Positions 18,406 to 25,740 of a DNA stretch of 64,000 nt are shown piece by piece. The DNA lies in the NCBI RefSeq assembly GCF_027497235.1, contig NZ_CP114902.1, positions 1,873,501 to 1,937,500 on the forward strand, read 5' to 3'. A model generated the notes under the pieces. That model saw only the letters and a program-made list of their open reading frames with translations. It had not been told where the DNA came from and made no database searches. The position numbers and the translations under genes are program-made. The first letter of the stretch is position 1, and every line of letters begins with the position of its first letter. Source of the DNA: Micromonospora sp. WMMD1128. GTDB lineage: Bacteria > Actinomycetota > Actinomycetes > Mycobacteriales > Micromonosporaceae.

Positions 18406-19034
18406 TGACGGCAAGCGGTCTGATATCCGATCGCAACGACTATGTGGCGATCCGTTCGCGCGCGGCTGCGGTGTTTCATGTTGATGCCAGGCTTCCCGGT
18501 CAAGTCTTTAGGGCGGGCGCAAGTGATTCTCTATTCTGTGAGTTCGAGGCAATCCTAGCCCCAGACTTCTGGCCAACATTCTGCGCCATGGCGCATTGGT
18601 ATGGCGACCCTCGAGTTGAGCTGCTCGTTTTGGAACCCGACTGCGGTGAATACTACTTCCCGAAACATCATACTTATTCTGCAGTCTCTCTTCCTGTCGA
18701 AGCCGGCGAGGACGATTACTGGGCTGCGATCGGGTGCGAGCTGTCCGGAGACGCATATACGTCGTTGGCGGTAACGGCAAACGTAGTTGCTGTTGGTGGA
18801 GCTTCTGGAAGATGGGGGTGCTGGGGCGAGAGGGACTCCGAAGTTGCAGTTTTTAGCGGCTTCCCGAGTCCGGCTCATCGAAGTGAGTGGCGTGCTCGAT
18901 TTGGCCCGTTCCTTGAGGTGTCTGACGCTTTGAATTCGTACTTTCCCTGGACCTATAGAGGTCATGCTGCGCCAGATGGATACGCTGCTGCGCTGACGGC
19001 CAATTATGGTCCCCCAGTTGATTCGTCCTTGTAA
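18405..19034 (+). CDS. Candidate immunity protein for the RHS toxin
   Basis: A 209-residue soluble, acidic protein with no signal peptide. The toxin stop and this ATG overlap by one base (TAATG) and GGGGGAGG lies just upstream, so expression is coupled to the toxin. That position is the standard place for a polymorphic-toxin immunity gene. I recognise no domain; visible features are an aromatic-rich middle (DYWAAIGCEL, GRWGCWGERD) and a C-terminus ending VDSSL. Composition is lower in GC than the RHS body, matching the toxin tip. The TAA stop (19032-19034) lies inside the terminal repeat of the adjacent IS5-type element, so the native C-terminus may be shortened. Alternative: an unrelated hypothetical gene. 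Confidence 0.7.
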   Translation: MTASGLISDRNDYVAIRSRAAAVFHVDARLPGQVFRAGASDSLFCEFEAILAPDFWPTFCAMAHWYGDPRVELLVLEPDCGEYYFPKHHTYSAVSLPVEAGEDDYWAAIGCELSGDAYTSLAVTANVVAVGGASGRWGCWGERDSEVAVFSGFPSPAHRSEWRARFGPFLEVSDALNSYFPWTYRGHAAPDGYAAALTANYGPPVDSSL

Positions 19035-19040
19035 GAACTC

Positions 19041-19867
19041 CTAACTCTGGATGCGTTGGAGTTGGCGCCAGCAGATGAGGGCGCAGGCGAGGCTGAGGAA
19101 GGCTTCGTGGATGTCGTCGCGGATTTCCCAGCGGATGCGTAGACGGCGGAACCAGTGCAGCCAGGCGATGGTGCGTTCGACGACCCAGCGTGTGGTGCCG
19201 AGGCCGGAGCCGTGGGGTGTGCGGCGTCGGGCGATGACGGGGGTGACGCCGCGGGCGCGGACTTGTTCGCGGTGGCTGTCGTAGTCGTAGCCCCGATCGG
19301 CATACAGCCGGTCGGGGCGCCGCCGGGGTGGGCCCGGTCGGCCGCCGATGGCGGGGATGGCGTCGAGCAGGATGGTGGTCTGGGTGGAGTCGTGTCTGTT
19401 CCCGCCGGTCAGCGTGACCGCGAGGGGGATGCCGCCGGCGTCGGTGATGACGTGGTGTTTCGAGCCCGGTTTGCGGCGGTCGACCGGGCTCGGACCGGTT
19501 TTGGGCCGCCCTTGAGCGCCCGGATGTGGGAGCCGTCGATCACCGCCCTCGACAGGTCCAACTGCCCCGCGCCATGCAGGCGGGCCAGCAGCAGCTCGTG
19601 CAGCCGCTGCCACACCCCGGCCTGGTTCCAGTCCCGCAGCCTGCGCCAGCAGGTCATCCCGCAGCCGAACCCCAACTCCTGAGGTAGGTACTCCCACGGA
19701 ATCGCGGTGTAGAGCACGAACAAGATCCCGCACAACACTTTCCGGTCATCGAGGGGCTTACGCCCCGGATACCGGCTGCGGCGTGGTGGGCGGGGTGGCA
19801 GCAGCGGCGCGATCTCGGCCCACAACTCATCCGAGACGATCCACGGCGGCTGCTCACCCCTCCTCAC
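19041..19867 (-). CDS. IS5-family transposase made by -1 frameshift
   Basis: Two overlapping frames form one transposase. The first (19867 down to about 19500) has IVSDELWAEIAPLLPP, the DUF4096 domain and VIDGSHIRALKGGPK with the first catalytic Asp. The second frame (to 19041) continues TGPSPVDRRKPGSKHHV, then RLYADRGYDYD with the second Asp and RWVVERTIAWLHWFRRL with the Glu. The join is at CCCAAAA (19505 to 19499 on the minus strand), a standard slippery heptamer; slipping back one base restores the family consensus GGPKTGPSPVDR. So the interruption looks programmed, not degenerative. Confidence 0.85.
19499..19505 (-). other. Slippery heptamer for -1 frameshifting
   Basis: C CCA AAA on the minus strand, placed exactly where the transposase must change from frame 1 to frame 2. 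Confidence 0.7.
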
Positions 19868-20064
19868 GTTCAGACGAAACGACCCTCACGTCCGATCGGT
19901 TACGCCCAACATCATTAAGTTAGGACCTCTTAGTACACCTATGAAGAGTTGCGGTGTAGGTCGGCGCGACCGCCTCAATTCGTCGTGTGATCTAGCCGAC
20001 ACGCGAAGCGAAGTTGAACTTAGGTTGGTTGCACCGTATGCTATGAGCATGTGCACCCGGATTG

Positions 20065-20079
20065 GTGCACAAATGAAAC
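20065..20079 (+). repeat. 15-bp inverted repeat beside attR
   Basis: GTGCACAAATGAAAC, exact reverse complement of 2265-2279, one base from the attR core. The 19933-20080 interval otherwise holds no gene that I can see. Confidence 0.7.
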
Positions 20080-20080
20080 T

Positions 20081-20109
20081 CGTGGGGGTTCAAGTCCCCC
20101 CTCGGACAC
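20081..20109 (+). repeat. attR core (copy of tRNA-Leu 3' end)
   Basis: 29 bases identical to 2230-2258. It contains only the T arm and 3' acceptor strand, with no 5' half, so it is not a tRNA gene. It is followed by the chromosomal sequence that originally followed tRNA-Leu. Confidence 0.9.
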
Positions 20110-20113
20110 ATCA

Positions 20114-20340
20114 TTACCACATATCGATCAAAATCCGCGCAGGTTGACCTGCGCGGATTTTTCTGTGGGTTGGTGTGCAGTGTTCCTGGTCGCAGATGAT
20201 GGTGATCTTCTTTCTGCGCAGGAGCGTGACCAGGTCGTGTGGAGCTTGGATGCCGCTGGCGAGGCGAGGATGGTCGGCGAGTCTCGCGATGATGTGGTCT
20301 TCTCTGAGGTAGAGGATCTTGCGCCGGTGACGGGCGGCGG
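20114..20340 (-). pseudogene. C-terminal remnant of a serine recombinase
   Basis: One minus-strand frame reads RKILYLREDHIIARLADHPR and TLLRRKKITIICD, which resembles the extreme C-terminus after the zinc-ribbon of large serine recombinases (typically a conserved VRED…L stretch). No catalytic or zinc-ribbon part is present. It abuts the broken ABC ATPase without a start of its own, so it is a leftover of an older mobile element beside the same tRNA. Recognition rests on a short stretch. Confidence 0.5.
20130..20161 (+). terminator. Bidirectional intrinsic terminator, originally of tRNA-Leu
   Basis: AAAATCCGCGCAGGT and ACCTGCGCGGATTTT form a perfect 15-bp stem with a 2-base spacer and T run on either strand. 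It lies 20 bases after attR, so before island insertion it would have ended the tRNA-Leu transcript. Confidence 0.85.
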
Positions 20341-20705
20341 CCCAGCCCCGCGACACCGAGATCAGCGGCGGCGTCCCGCACGGCCCCGGGCCCGCCACCG
20401 CTGTCGAGCAACTCGTCGACCAGCAGCGGGAACCGGCCCGCGGTGAGGCGCTGCGGCACCCAGGCCACCTCCCGCCTGCGTCGAGCCCACTCCGCGCCGC
20501 GCCGCAAACCGGTGTACACCGACACCGCCGCCGGCCAGGGGATGCAGGCCGCGCGCCGCGTGCAGCAGGGTCGTCTCGCCGGAGCCGTTGGGCCTGTCAA
20601 CGCCACGTGCTCACCCGGACCGACGACCAGATCGACCGCGTCCACCGTGGTCCTGCGGCCGTACCGGCAGGTGACGGCCCGGAATGTCACCGCGGCGGCG
20701 CTCAC
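20341..20705 (-). pseudogene. Broken ABC transporter ATPase
   Basis: From GTG 20705 the frame reads VTFRAVTCRYGRRTTVDAV and GPGEHVALTGP, a normal ABC N-terminus. A one-base deletion then shifts frame at the Walker A motif, which in the other frame reads GPNGSGETT with the essential Lys replaced by Glu. Later REVAWVPQRLTAGRFPLL (Q-loop region) returns in the first frame. Signature, Walker B and H-loop are absent because the gene is cut near 20340. Metal-uptake-type ATPases have a similar layout, but the class cannot be fixed. Confidence 0.75.
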
Positions 20706-20889
20706 TCGACCGGCCTCGGCGCGCGGTGTCCAGTGGGTGGCCCGCAGATCCTTCGCGCACCCATCCGGCCGTCGCGTGTCCGAGTCGCGGGACACCTCGA
20801 CGGCACCGATCAGGACGCGACGAGACCGGCGTCACCCGCCCCGACCTGCCACACCGGCCGCGTTCGGACGACTGGCTACGATGGCGGCA

Positions 20890-21080
20890 GCGCTGGTTCA
20901 TCCGGTCGGCGACGGCCGGGTGTCGTAAGAGGGAACCCGGTGGAAGTCCGGGACTGCCCCGCAGCGGTGAGTGGGAACGACCGCCGTCAACGAAGCACTG
21001 GGCCACCGGCCTGGGAAGCGACGGCCAGTAGGTGACCGAGACCGGTCATGCCCGCGAGTCCGAAGACCTGCCCGCGCCGC
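20890..21080 (+). promoter_or_regulatory. Cobalamin (B12) riboswitch
   Basis: The order of conserved blocks matches the B12 element: GGGAACCCGGTGGAAGTCCG, GACTGCCCCGCAGCGGTGA, GTGGGAACGACC, AAGCACTGGG, the B12 box CTGGGAAGCGACGGCCAGTA, then CGCGAGTCCGAAGACCTGCC. It reads on the plus strand. The next plus-strand gene starts 135 bases later and encodes a hotdog thioesterase, not a known B12 or cobalt gene, so the riboswitch may have lost its original target or control an atypical one. Confidence 0.92.
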
Positions 21081-21215
21081 GCGCACCACCGGTGCGCGCT
21101 GCCGTCGACCTCGCGGGTGGGCCGGGCGGGTGACCCGTCGTACGCGACCCGTCGGCGTGTCCTCGACGCGCGCCCTCCGGTCGGCGGTCCGCTGCATCGA
21201 GGACGGACCCGCACA

Positions 21216-21728
21216 GTGCCCGACACCATCACGCTCGCCGGCCGACCACCGTCGGCGTCGCACCTGACCCTGTCGCAGATCATGGACCAGCACCACACCA
21301 ACCTGATGGGTACGGTGCACGGCGGCCGGATCCTCAACCTGATCGACTCGGTCGCCGGGGTGGTCGCCGCGCGCCACTCCGACGGCCCGGCGGTCACCGC
21401 TGCCATCGACGAGACCGCCTTCCTGCGCGCGGTCCGGGTGGGCGACGTGGTCCACGTCGACGCCCGGATCACCTGGGCCGGCCGCAGCTCGATGGAGGTG
21501 GCGGTGAAGGTCAGCGCGGACCGGTGGGACCGGGCGGTGCCGCCGGTCGACGTGGCGACGGCGCATCTGGTGATGGTGGCCGTGGACGATCACGGCGATC
21601 CCCGTCCGGTACCGCCGCTGCTGCCGGAGACCGACGGGGACCGGCGGCGTTACCGGGAGGCGCAGATCCGGCGGGAGCACCGGCTGGCGCTGCGGCGGGC
21701 GTTGCTCGACGGCGCCGGGGAGGGCTGA
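21216..21728 (+). CDS. Hotdog-fold acyl-CoA thioesterase
   Basis: A 170-residue single hotdog domain protein of the YciA/acyl-CoA hydrolase type. It has QIMDQHHTNLMGTVHGGRIL with the HGG turn and the NLIDSVAG helix Asp, then AFLRAVRVGDVVHVDARI. It would hydrolyse acyl-CoA thioesters in the cytoplasm; the natural acyl chain is unknown. The GTG at 21216 fits the family's short N-terminus. The C-terminal ~30 residues are charged and helical. It lies 135 bases behind a B12 riboswitch and 3 bases before a LysE-type exporter, so the two genes are probably cotranscribed. Confidence 0.85.
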   Translation: MPDTITLAGRPPSASHLTLSQIMDQHHTNLMGTVHGGRILNLIDSVAGVVAARHSDGPAVTAAIDETAFLRAVRVGDVVHVDARITWAGRSSMEVAVKVSADRWDRAVPPVDVATAHLVMVAVDDHGDPRPVPPLLPETDGDRRRYREAQIRREHRLALRRALLDGAGEG

Positions 21729-21731
21729 GCG

Positions 21732-22355
21732 ATGCTCGGACTGTCCGTGGCGACCCTCGCCGGCTACCTCGCCGCGATCGTCGTCCTCATGGTCACGCCC
21801 GGTCCGGACATGATGTTCGTGCTGGCCAACGCCACCCGCTACGGCGCCCGGTCGGGCGTCGTCGCCGCGCTGGGCGTCGCCGCGGGGGAGGCCGTGCACG
21901 TGGCGGCGGTGGTCGGGGGACTGGCCACCGTGATCAGCGCGTCGCCGACGTTGTTCACGGCGATCCGATGGGCCGGCGCCGCGTACCTGATCGTGTTGGG
22001 TGTCCGGGCCTCGCGCCACCGCGATCCGGTGGCCGTCACCGGTCCGGACCGTGGCGCGTCGCCCGGTCGGGCGTTTCTGCGCGGCCTGGTGACGAACCTG
22101 CTCAACCCCAAGATGATCCTGTTCAGCGTGGCGTTCCTGCCCCAGTTCGTCGACCCCGGCACCGGCGACGTCACGGCGCAGCTCGTCCTGCTCGGCGCCG
22201 TGTTCGTCGCCGTGCAGCTCGCCGTGGACGTCACCCTCGGCGCGGGCGCCGGCCGGCTCGCCCGCCGGTTGGCCGACCGGCGGTGGTCGCGGCGGATCAA
22301 CCGGCTCTGTGCGGTCGCGTTCATCGCACTCGGCGTCCGGCTGGCCGTTGGCTGA
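21732..22355 (+). CDS. LysE/RhtB family amino-acid exporter
   Basis: A 207-residue membrane protein with about six hydrophobic segments and the family N-terminal motif MVTPGPDMMFVLANATRYG. A central NLLNPKMILFSVAFLPQFVD stretch is the conserved middle motif of RhtB-type carriers. Length is normal. Members export amino acids or derivatives with proton exchange; substrate not predictable. Directly follows the thioesterase, with GGGGAGGG as a possible ribosome site inside that gene's end. Confidence 0.88.
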   Translation: MLGLSVATLAGYLAAIVVLMVTPGPDMMFVLANATRYGARSGVVAALGVAAGEAVHVAAVVGGLATVISASPTLFTAIRWAGAAYLIVLGVRASRHRDPVAVTGPDRGASPGRAFLRGLVTNLLNPKMILFSVAFLPQFVDPGTGDVTAQLVLLGAVFVAVQLAVDVTLGAGAGRLARRLADRRWSRRINRLCAVAFIALGVRLAVG

Positions 22356-22394
22356 CATGCCGTCACCTGGTGGGGCGGCGCTCACGCCGACTAC

Positions 22395-22880
22395 CTGAGC
22401 GTCGTTCGCACCGGTGCCGGCCGGCGCAAGCAATCGTGGCGCGGGTCAGGGCGGCGTTCGGGTCGGCGCCGAGGATCAGCGGTGACGGCGCGACGTCGCC
22501 GCGGACGAGGAGGTCGCCGATGGCGGCGATCATGGCGCCGTTGTCGGTACAGAGTCGGGGTGCGGGCACGCGCCGGCGGCGTGACAGCGGTGTCCGGCGA
22601 GGGCACGCACGCGGCTGTTGGCGGCGACGCCGCCGACGAGTAGCAGGGTGTCGATGTCGCGGTCGCGGCAGGCGGCGACGGCTTTGAAGACCGCACGAAG
22701 CTGCCGGCCCACCGACCCCGACACCGCGAGGCCGGACGACGTGAGCCCGTCGCCCAGGCCCGGCCCCCGGGTCACCGCTACGCGCACCTGGGTGGTGTCG
22801 TCCCACCGTGTGTGGGACAGGCACACCGCCAGCCCACCGCGGTCGGTGGGGTTCGTCCGGTGCCCGCGGGGGCGGCCGGT
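22395..22880 (-). pseudogene. Remnant of tsaD (tRNA t6A synthesis)
   Basis: Minus-strand fragments in two frames match TsaD/Gcp: [13 protein letters not shown] (near 22750), then [19 protein letters not shown] (near 22640), then after a frameshift [20 protein letters not shown] (near 22530). The middle third of the protein and the metal-binding histidines are missing, and the order is compressed into under 500 bases. This cannot be a working gene. The essential copy must be elsewhere in the genome, so this is probably a decayed paralogue or a duplicated end. Confidence 0.75.
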
Positions 22881-23048
22881 TGACCGGCCGTTGCGGTCAG
22901 GTGGTCCTGCCGCGGCACGGCGCGCTACGACGCCGCGACGCGCGAGTGTCGTACGAAGAGCGGCGCGGCGGAGCCGATCCATCACGGCGCTCACCCGCTC
23001 GACAGGCGATGTGATCAATCCCCGCTCCTCACGACAACCGCCACCTTG

Positions 23049-23065
23049 TTGCAAGATACTGGCAA
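23049..23065 (+). promoter_or_regulatory. Nur-box-like site in the superoxide dismutase promoter
   Basis: TTGCAA-GATAC-TGGCAA matches the Streptomyces Nur (nickel Fur-family repressor) box tTGCaa-N5-ttGCAA at 11 of 12 half-site positions. TTGCAA could serve as -35 with AACTAT (23072-23077) as -10, so bound repressor would block the promoter. The region 22881-23048 shows no gene. Confidence 0.65.
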
Positions 23066-23103
23066 CAACCAAACTATGGCAGCATCACCGGAAGGATTCC
23101 CTG

Positions 23104-23718
23104 ATGGCGCTCTACACCCTGCCCGACATGCCCTACGACTACGGCGCGCTGGAACCGGCCATGTCCGGCGAGATCCTCCAGCTGCACCACAGCAAGCACC
23201 ACGCCGCGTACGTCAAAGGCGCCAACGACGGCCTGGAGCGGCTCGCCGAGGCCCGCGAGAAGTGCGACTTCGCCACGCTCGTCGGGCTGGAGAAGACGTT
23301 CGCGTTCAACCTCTCCGGCCACGTGCTCCACTCGATCTTCTGGGGCAACCTGTCCCCGGACGGCGGCGACCGCCCCGACGGCGACCTCGCCGCCGCGATC
23401 GACGAGCACTTCGGCTCCTTCGACGCGTTCGCCGGCCAACTCTCCGTCGCCACCAAGGGCGTGCAGGGCTCCGGATGGGGTGTCCTCGCGTGGGAGCCGC
23501 TCGGGCGGCGGCTGATCGTCGAGCAGGTCTACGACCACCACGGCAACGTCGGCCAGGGCACCACCCCGCTGCTGGTCTTCGACGCCTGGGAACACGCCTA
23601 CTACCTGCAGTACCGCAACGTGCGGCCCGACTACGTCGACCGACTGTGGAACCTGGTCAACTGGTCCGACGTGATCGCCCGATTCGACGCCGCCCGCGCG
23701 ACGAGCCCGAAGATCTGA
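23104..23718 (+). CDS. sodF: Superoxide dismutase, Fe/Mn family
   Basis: A 204-residue cytoplasmic enzyme that dismutates superoxide. Metal ligands are in place: His in LQLHHSKHH, His in [12 protein letters not shown], and Asp and His in [13 protein letters not shown]. The GSGWGVLAW segment is the usual second-sphere region. Length is typical. The ATG follows GGAAGGATTCCCTG. The symbol sodF is inferred from the Nur-like box upstream, since in Streptomyces the iron enzyme is repressed by nickel-Nur while a nickel SOD is used instead; whether this protein takes Fe or Mn cannot be read with certainty. Confidence 0.93.
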   Translation: MALYTLPDMPYDYGALEPAMSGEILQLHHSKHHAAYVKGANDGLERLAEAREKCDFATLVGLEKTFAFNLSGHVLHSIFWGNLSPDGGDRPDGDLAAAIDEHFGSFDAFAGQLSVATKGVQGSGWGVLAWEPLGRRLIVEQVYDHHGNVGQGTTPLLVFDAWEHAYYLQYRNVRPDYVDRLWNLVNWSDVIARFDAARATSPKI

Positions 23719-23722
23719 CCTG

Positions 23723-23992
23723 GTGGACGACACCACCCCCGCCGCGGCGGAACTACTCCAACGCGCTGCCGGGGTCATCGCCGCGAAGCACCGCGGTGAC
23801 CTCGCCGGCGCCGAGGAACTGCTCGCCGCGTTCCCCGGCGAGCAGGCCCGCACCCTCGGCTTCTACCTGCTCGCCGACCTGGCCCTCGGCCTGGTCCGGG
23901 CCAGCAGCGGCCAGTCCATGGACGACCTGGTCCGGGAACTGTCCCTACTCGTCGCTGCCACCTCAGCCCAGCCACCGGTAGAGGGAAGCTGA
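23723..23992 (+). CDS. Small helical protein downstream of sodF
   Basis: An 89-residue acidic, alanine/leucine-rich protein predicted as mostly alpha-helical (ELLQRAAGVIAAKHRGDLAG, TLGFYLLADLALGLVRA). No family recognised and no cysteine or membrane segment. It begins with GTG four bases after the sodF stop and ends just before a hairpin, so it is a member of the same transcript. Start context is weak, but coding-strand codon bias is convincing. Confidence 0.65.
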   Translation: MDDTTPAAAELLQRAAGVIAAKHRGDLAGAEELLAAFPGEQARTLGFYLLADLALGLVRASSGQSMDDLVRELSLLVAATSAQPPVEGS

Positions 23993-23994
23993 GA

Positions 23995-24037
23995 GCAGGG
24001 TCCTCGACGCCCGCACCAACGGCGACGAGGACCCTGC
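23995..24037 (+). terminator. Hairpin terminator after the sodF operon
   Basis: GCAGGGTCCTCG (23995-24006) pairs perfectly with CGAGGACCCTGC (24026-24037), two bases after the last stop. No T run follows, as is common in high-GC actinobacteria. Confidence 0.6.
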
Positions 24038-24485
24038 CAGCGGCAGGCGCCGCCGGACGGCGGCTCTCACGGGCGATGCGGCAGGGCCGCAGCAGGATCT
24101 AGACCTACGGCTTGAACAAGATTGAGGTCGCACAGGGAGATCATCAACTGACCCTCCTGTCCTAGGACGCTGTACACGTTGTGCCGAGCAGAACCATCAC
24201 CCTGCAATGTGGTCACCGCCTCGCACAACGCCGCTTACCCTGATAAACGGCGACAGTGAGCGCGTGGGACTGCTCACCGTCCCGTGGCCCGCGCCGGGTG
24301 TAACCGGCGGGCCAGCGGCACTTGCGAGATAGCGATCGGCGCACCAGTCTGCGGTCATCATGAGCATTCCGAACAAGTGCACCCGCTCGTGGTGGCTCAC
24401 CTCCACCGGCTCCTACCTGTACGACGGGGGCGGCTCGGTCACTTCTTGCTCGTCCTGATCTCGTGTGAAGGGAGTCCACCGGCCA
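24038..24485 (+). other. Intergenic region, no gene seen
   Basis: About 450 bases between the sodF terminator and a lipoprotein gene. Short frames on both strands show no recognisable domain or consistent codon bias. The promoter of the lipoprotein gene should lie in its right half. Confidence 0.5.
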
Positions 24486-25388
24486 ATGGTTAACCGTCGC
24501 CGGCAGGCTGCTGTTGCCACCGCCACCATCGTCGCGCTGGCCGGCTGCGAGCCCGGCATGCCGACCGCCGCGCCCGTCGGCGTCGATGCCCCGGCCATGT
24601 TGTCCGCTGTGATCGACCAGGTGTATGGAACGCCGCAACAGCGTCTGGCCGGCGAGGAGCGGATGTGGCTCACCAGCCAGTCCGCGATCGCCGCCTGCGC
24701 GCGTACCAAGGGCGTCGTGTACGGCGTCACCCCCTATCAGCCGATGAGCCCGTCTACCGACCCTGCCCCCGGGGACCTGCTCGGATTTGCGCCCCACCGC
24801 GCCGACTTCGGGGTCGCCGCCCGTATCGAGATGCTGGCCAAGCGAGGTGAAACCCCCAACCCGGGTTTGCCTGCCGCCGCGGATGACCAAGCTCGCTGGT
24901 TCACTGCTGTGGAGTCCTGCCAGAACGCCGCCACCGCGGGTGAGAAGCTCAGGGTTCCCGACGGGCAGCAGGAACTGGAAGTCGAGCTGGTAGAGCTGCT
25001 CGGTAGCGTCCAGCAGCAGGCCGCACCGGACCTGACTCGCCAATACGCCGGCTGCATGAAGTCGGCCGGAATCGACGCCGGTGACCTGTCCGAGGCGTAC
25101 CTGAAGGTCGAGCAGAGGTTTCCGCCTGTGTCATTCGAGCGTCCGTCGGACCCGACCGCCCTCCCTGAATGGGCCGGCGCTGTCGCATTCGAGAAGAAGG
25201 TAGCCGCTGCCGACTGGGCCTGCCGTGAATCACGGCTCGATGGAGTCGTCAACGCCGCCGCTGGCGACCTGCAGAAGTTCACTACCACCAACACCGCCCG
25301 GATCGCCCGAGTCGCCGATGGCTGGAAGGCGATGCCTGGCCTCGCACGGACGCTGCGCGCCACCGTCAAGGCCACACCCGCGAAGTGA
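24486..25388 (+). CDS. Lipoprotein of unknown function
   Basis: A 300-residue protein. The start MVNRRRQAAVATATIVALAG followed by Cys21 is a clear lipoprotein signal (lipobox LAGC), so it is anchored on the outer face of the membrane. The mature part is soluble, helical, with scattered cysteines (AACARTK, ESCQNAA, YAGCMKS, WACRES) that may form disulfides. I know no family for it. ATG 24486 is favoured over the upstream GTG 24465 because GAAGGGAG lies about ten bases before it and the signal peptide then has normal length. Stands alone, followed by a gap. Confidence 0.8.
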   Translation: MVNRRRQAAVATATIVALAGCEPGMPTAAPVGVDAPAMLSAVIDQVYGTPQQRLAGEERMWLTSQSAIAACARTKGVVYGVTPYQPMSPSTDPAPGDLLGFAPHRADFGVAARIEMLAKRGETPNPGLPAAADDQARWFTAVESCQNAATAGEKLRVPDGQQELEVELVELLGSVQQQAAPDLTRQYAGCMKSAGIDAGDLSEAYLKVEQRFPPVSFERPSDPTALPEWAGAVAFEKKVAAADWACRESRLDGVVNAAAGDLQKFTTTNTARIARVADGWKAMPGLARTLRATVKATPAK

Positions 25389-25488
25389 TGCCGTCCGCCG
25401 GGATTGGTGGGAAACGGGTCTGCCAAGCCCGGCCGGAGTCGCCTTTTCGATCGCAATTTGACTGATAGTCACGCTCCCATGTACCCCT

Positions 25489-25680
25489 TTGAGTTCGCAC
25501 GGCGACCGGCTGGTCGGAAAGGTGGACGCCACGGCCGAGCGTCGGCGCGGCACATTCACCGTGCACGCCGTCCAAGAAGATGTGCCCCTCACCCTGCAGG
25601 TGAGCCGCGCCGTGCACGACGAGCTGCGCGACCTGGCGTCCTGGCTCTCGCTGACCCCGGAGGGTGTGGCTGACGGGTGA
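25489..25680 (+). CDS. Possible small protein, unknown
   Basis: A 63-residue frame from TTG 25489 with plausible coding character (RRGTFTVHAVQEDVPLTLQV, VHDELRDLASWLSL). It could be a small beta-alpha protein or the tail of a decayed gene. No ribosome site stands out and a frame on the opposite strand overlaps it, so the call is weak. Confidence 0.35.
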   Translation: MSSHGDRLVGKVDATAERRRGTFTVHAVQEDVPLTLQVSRAVHDELRDLASWLSLTPEGVADG

Positions 25681-25740
25681 TCGCCGAGGCCCCCGCGCCC
25701 CGACGAGCACCCGTCGCTGTCCACGATCCGAGGTCCCCGA

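Larger units (their letters stand above)
19032..19932. mobile_element. IS5-family insertion sequence
   Basis: About 0.9 kb. Imperfect 14-bp terminal repeats are TAAGAACTCCTAAC (19032-19045) and the reverse complement of GTTAGGACCTCTTA (19919-19932), 12 of 14 matching. It carries a two-frame transposase. It sits between the immunity gene and attR. The exact target duplication is unclear. Confidence 0.8.
2230..20109. mobile_element. tRNA-Leu-integrated island carrying a polymorphic toxin system
   Basis: The island is bounded by an exact 29-bp direct repeat (2230-2258 and 20081-20109, offset 17,851) identical to the 3' end of tRNA-Leu, the usual target of tyrosine recombinases. The integrase genes lie next to attL and read inward. 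Cargo in order: AbrB-like/integrase pair 1 (integrase interrupted by an ISAs1-family IS), pair 2, a small membrane protein, a LamG surface protein, an RHS toxin, a candidate immunity gene and an IS5-family element. I see no replication or conjugation genes, so it may be mobilised by other elements or have lost them. Seen: repeats and genes. Inferred: it integrated as one unit. Confidence 0.85.

Noticed and set aside
20081-20109. Second tRNA-Leu gene
   Set aside because: Only the T arm and 3' acceptor strand are present; there is no D arm, anticodon arm or 5' acceptor, so it is an att scar.
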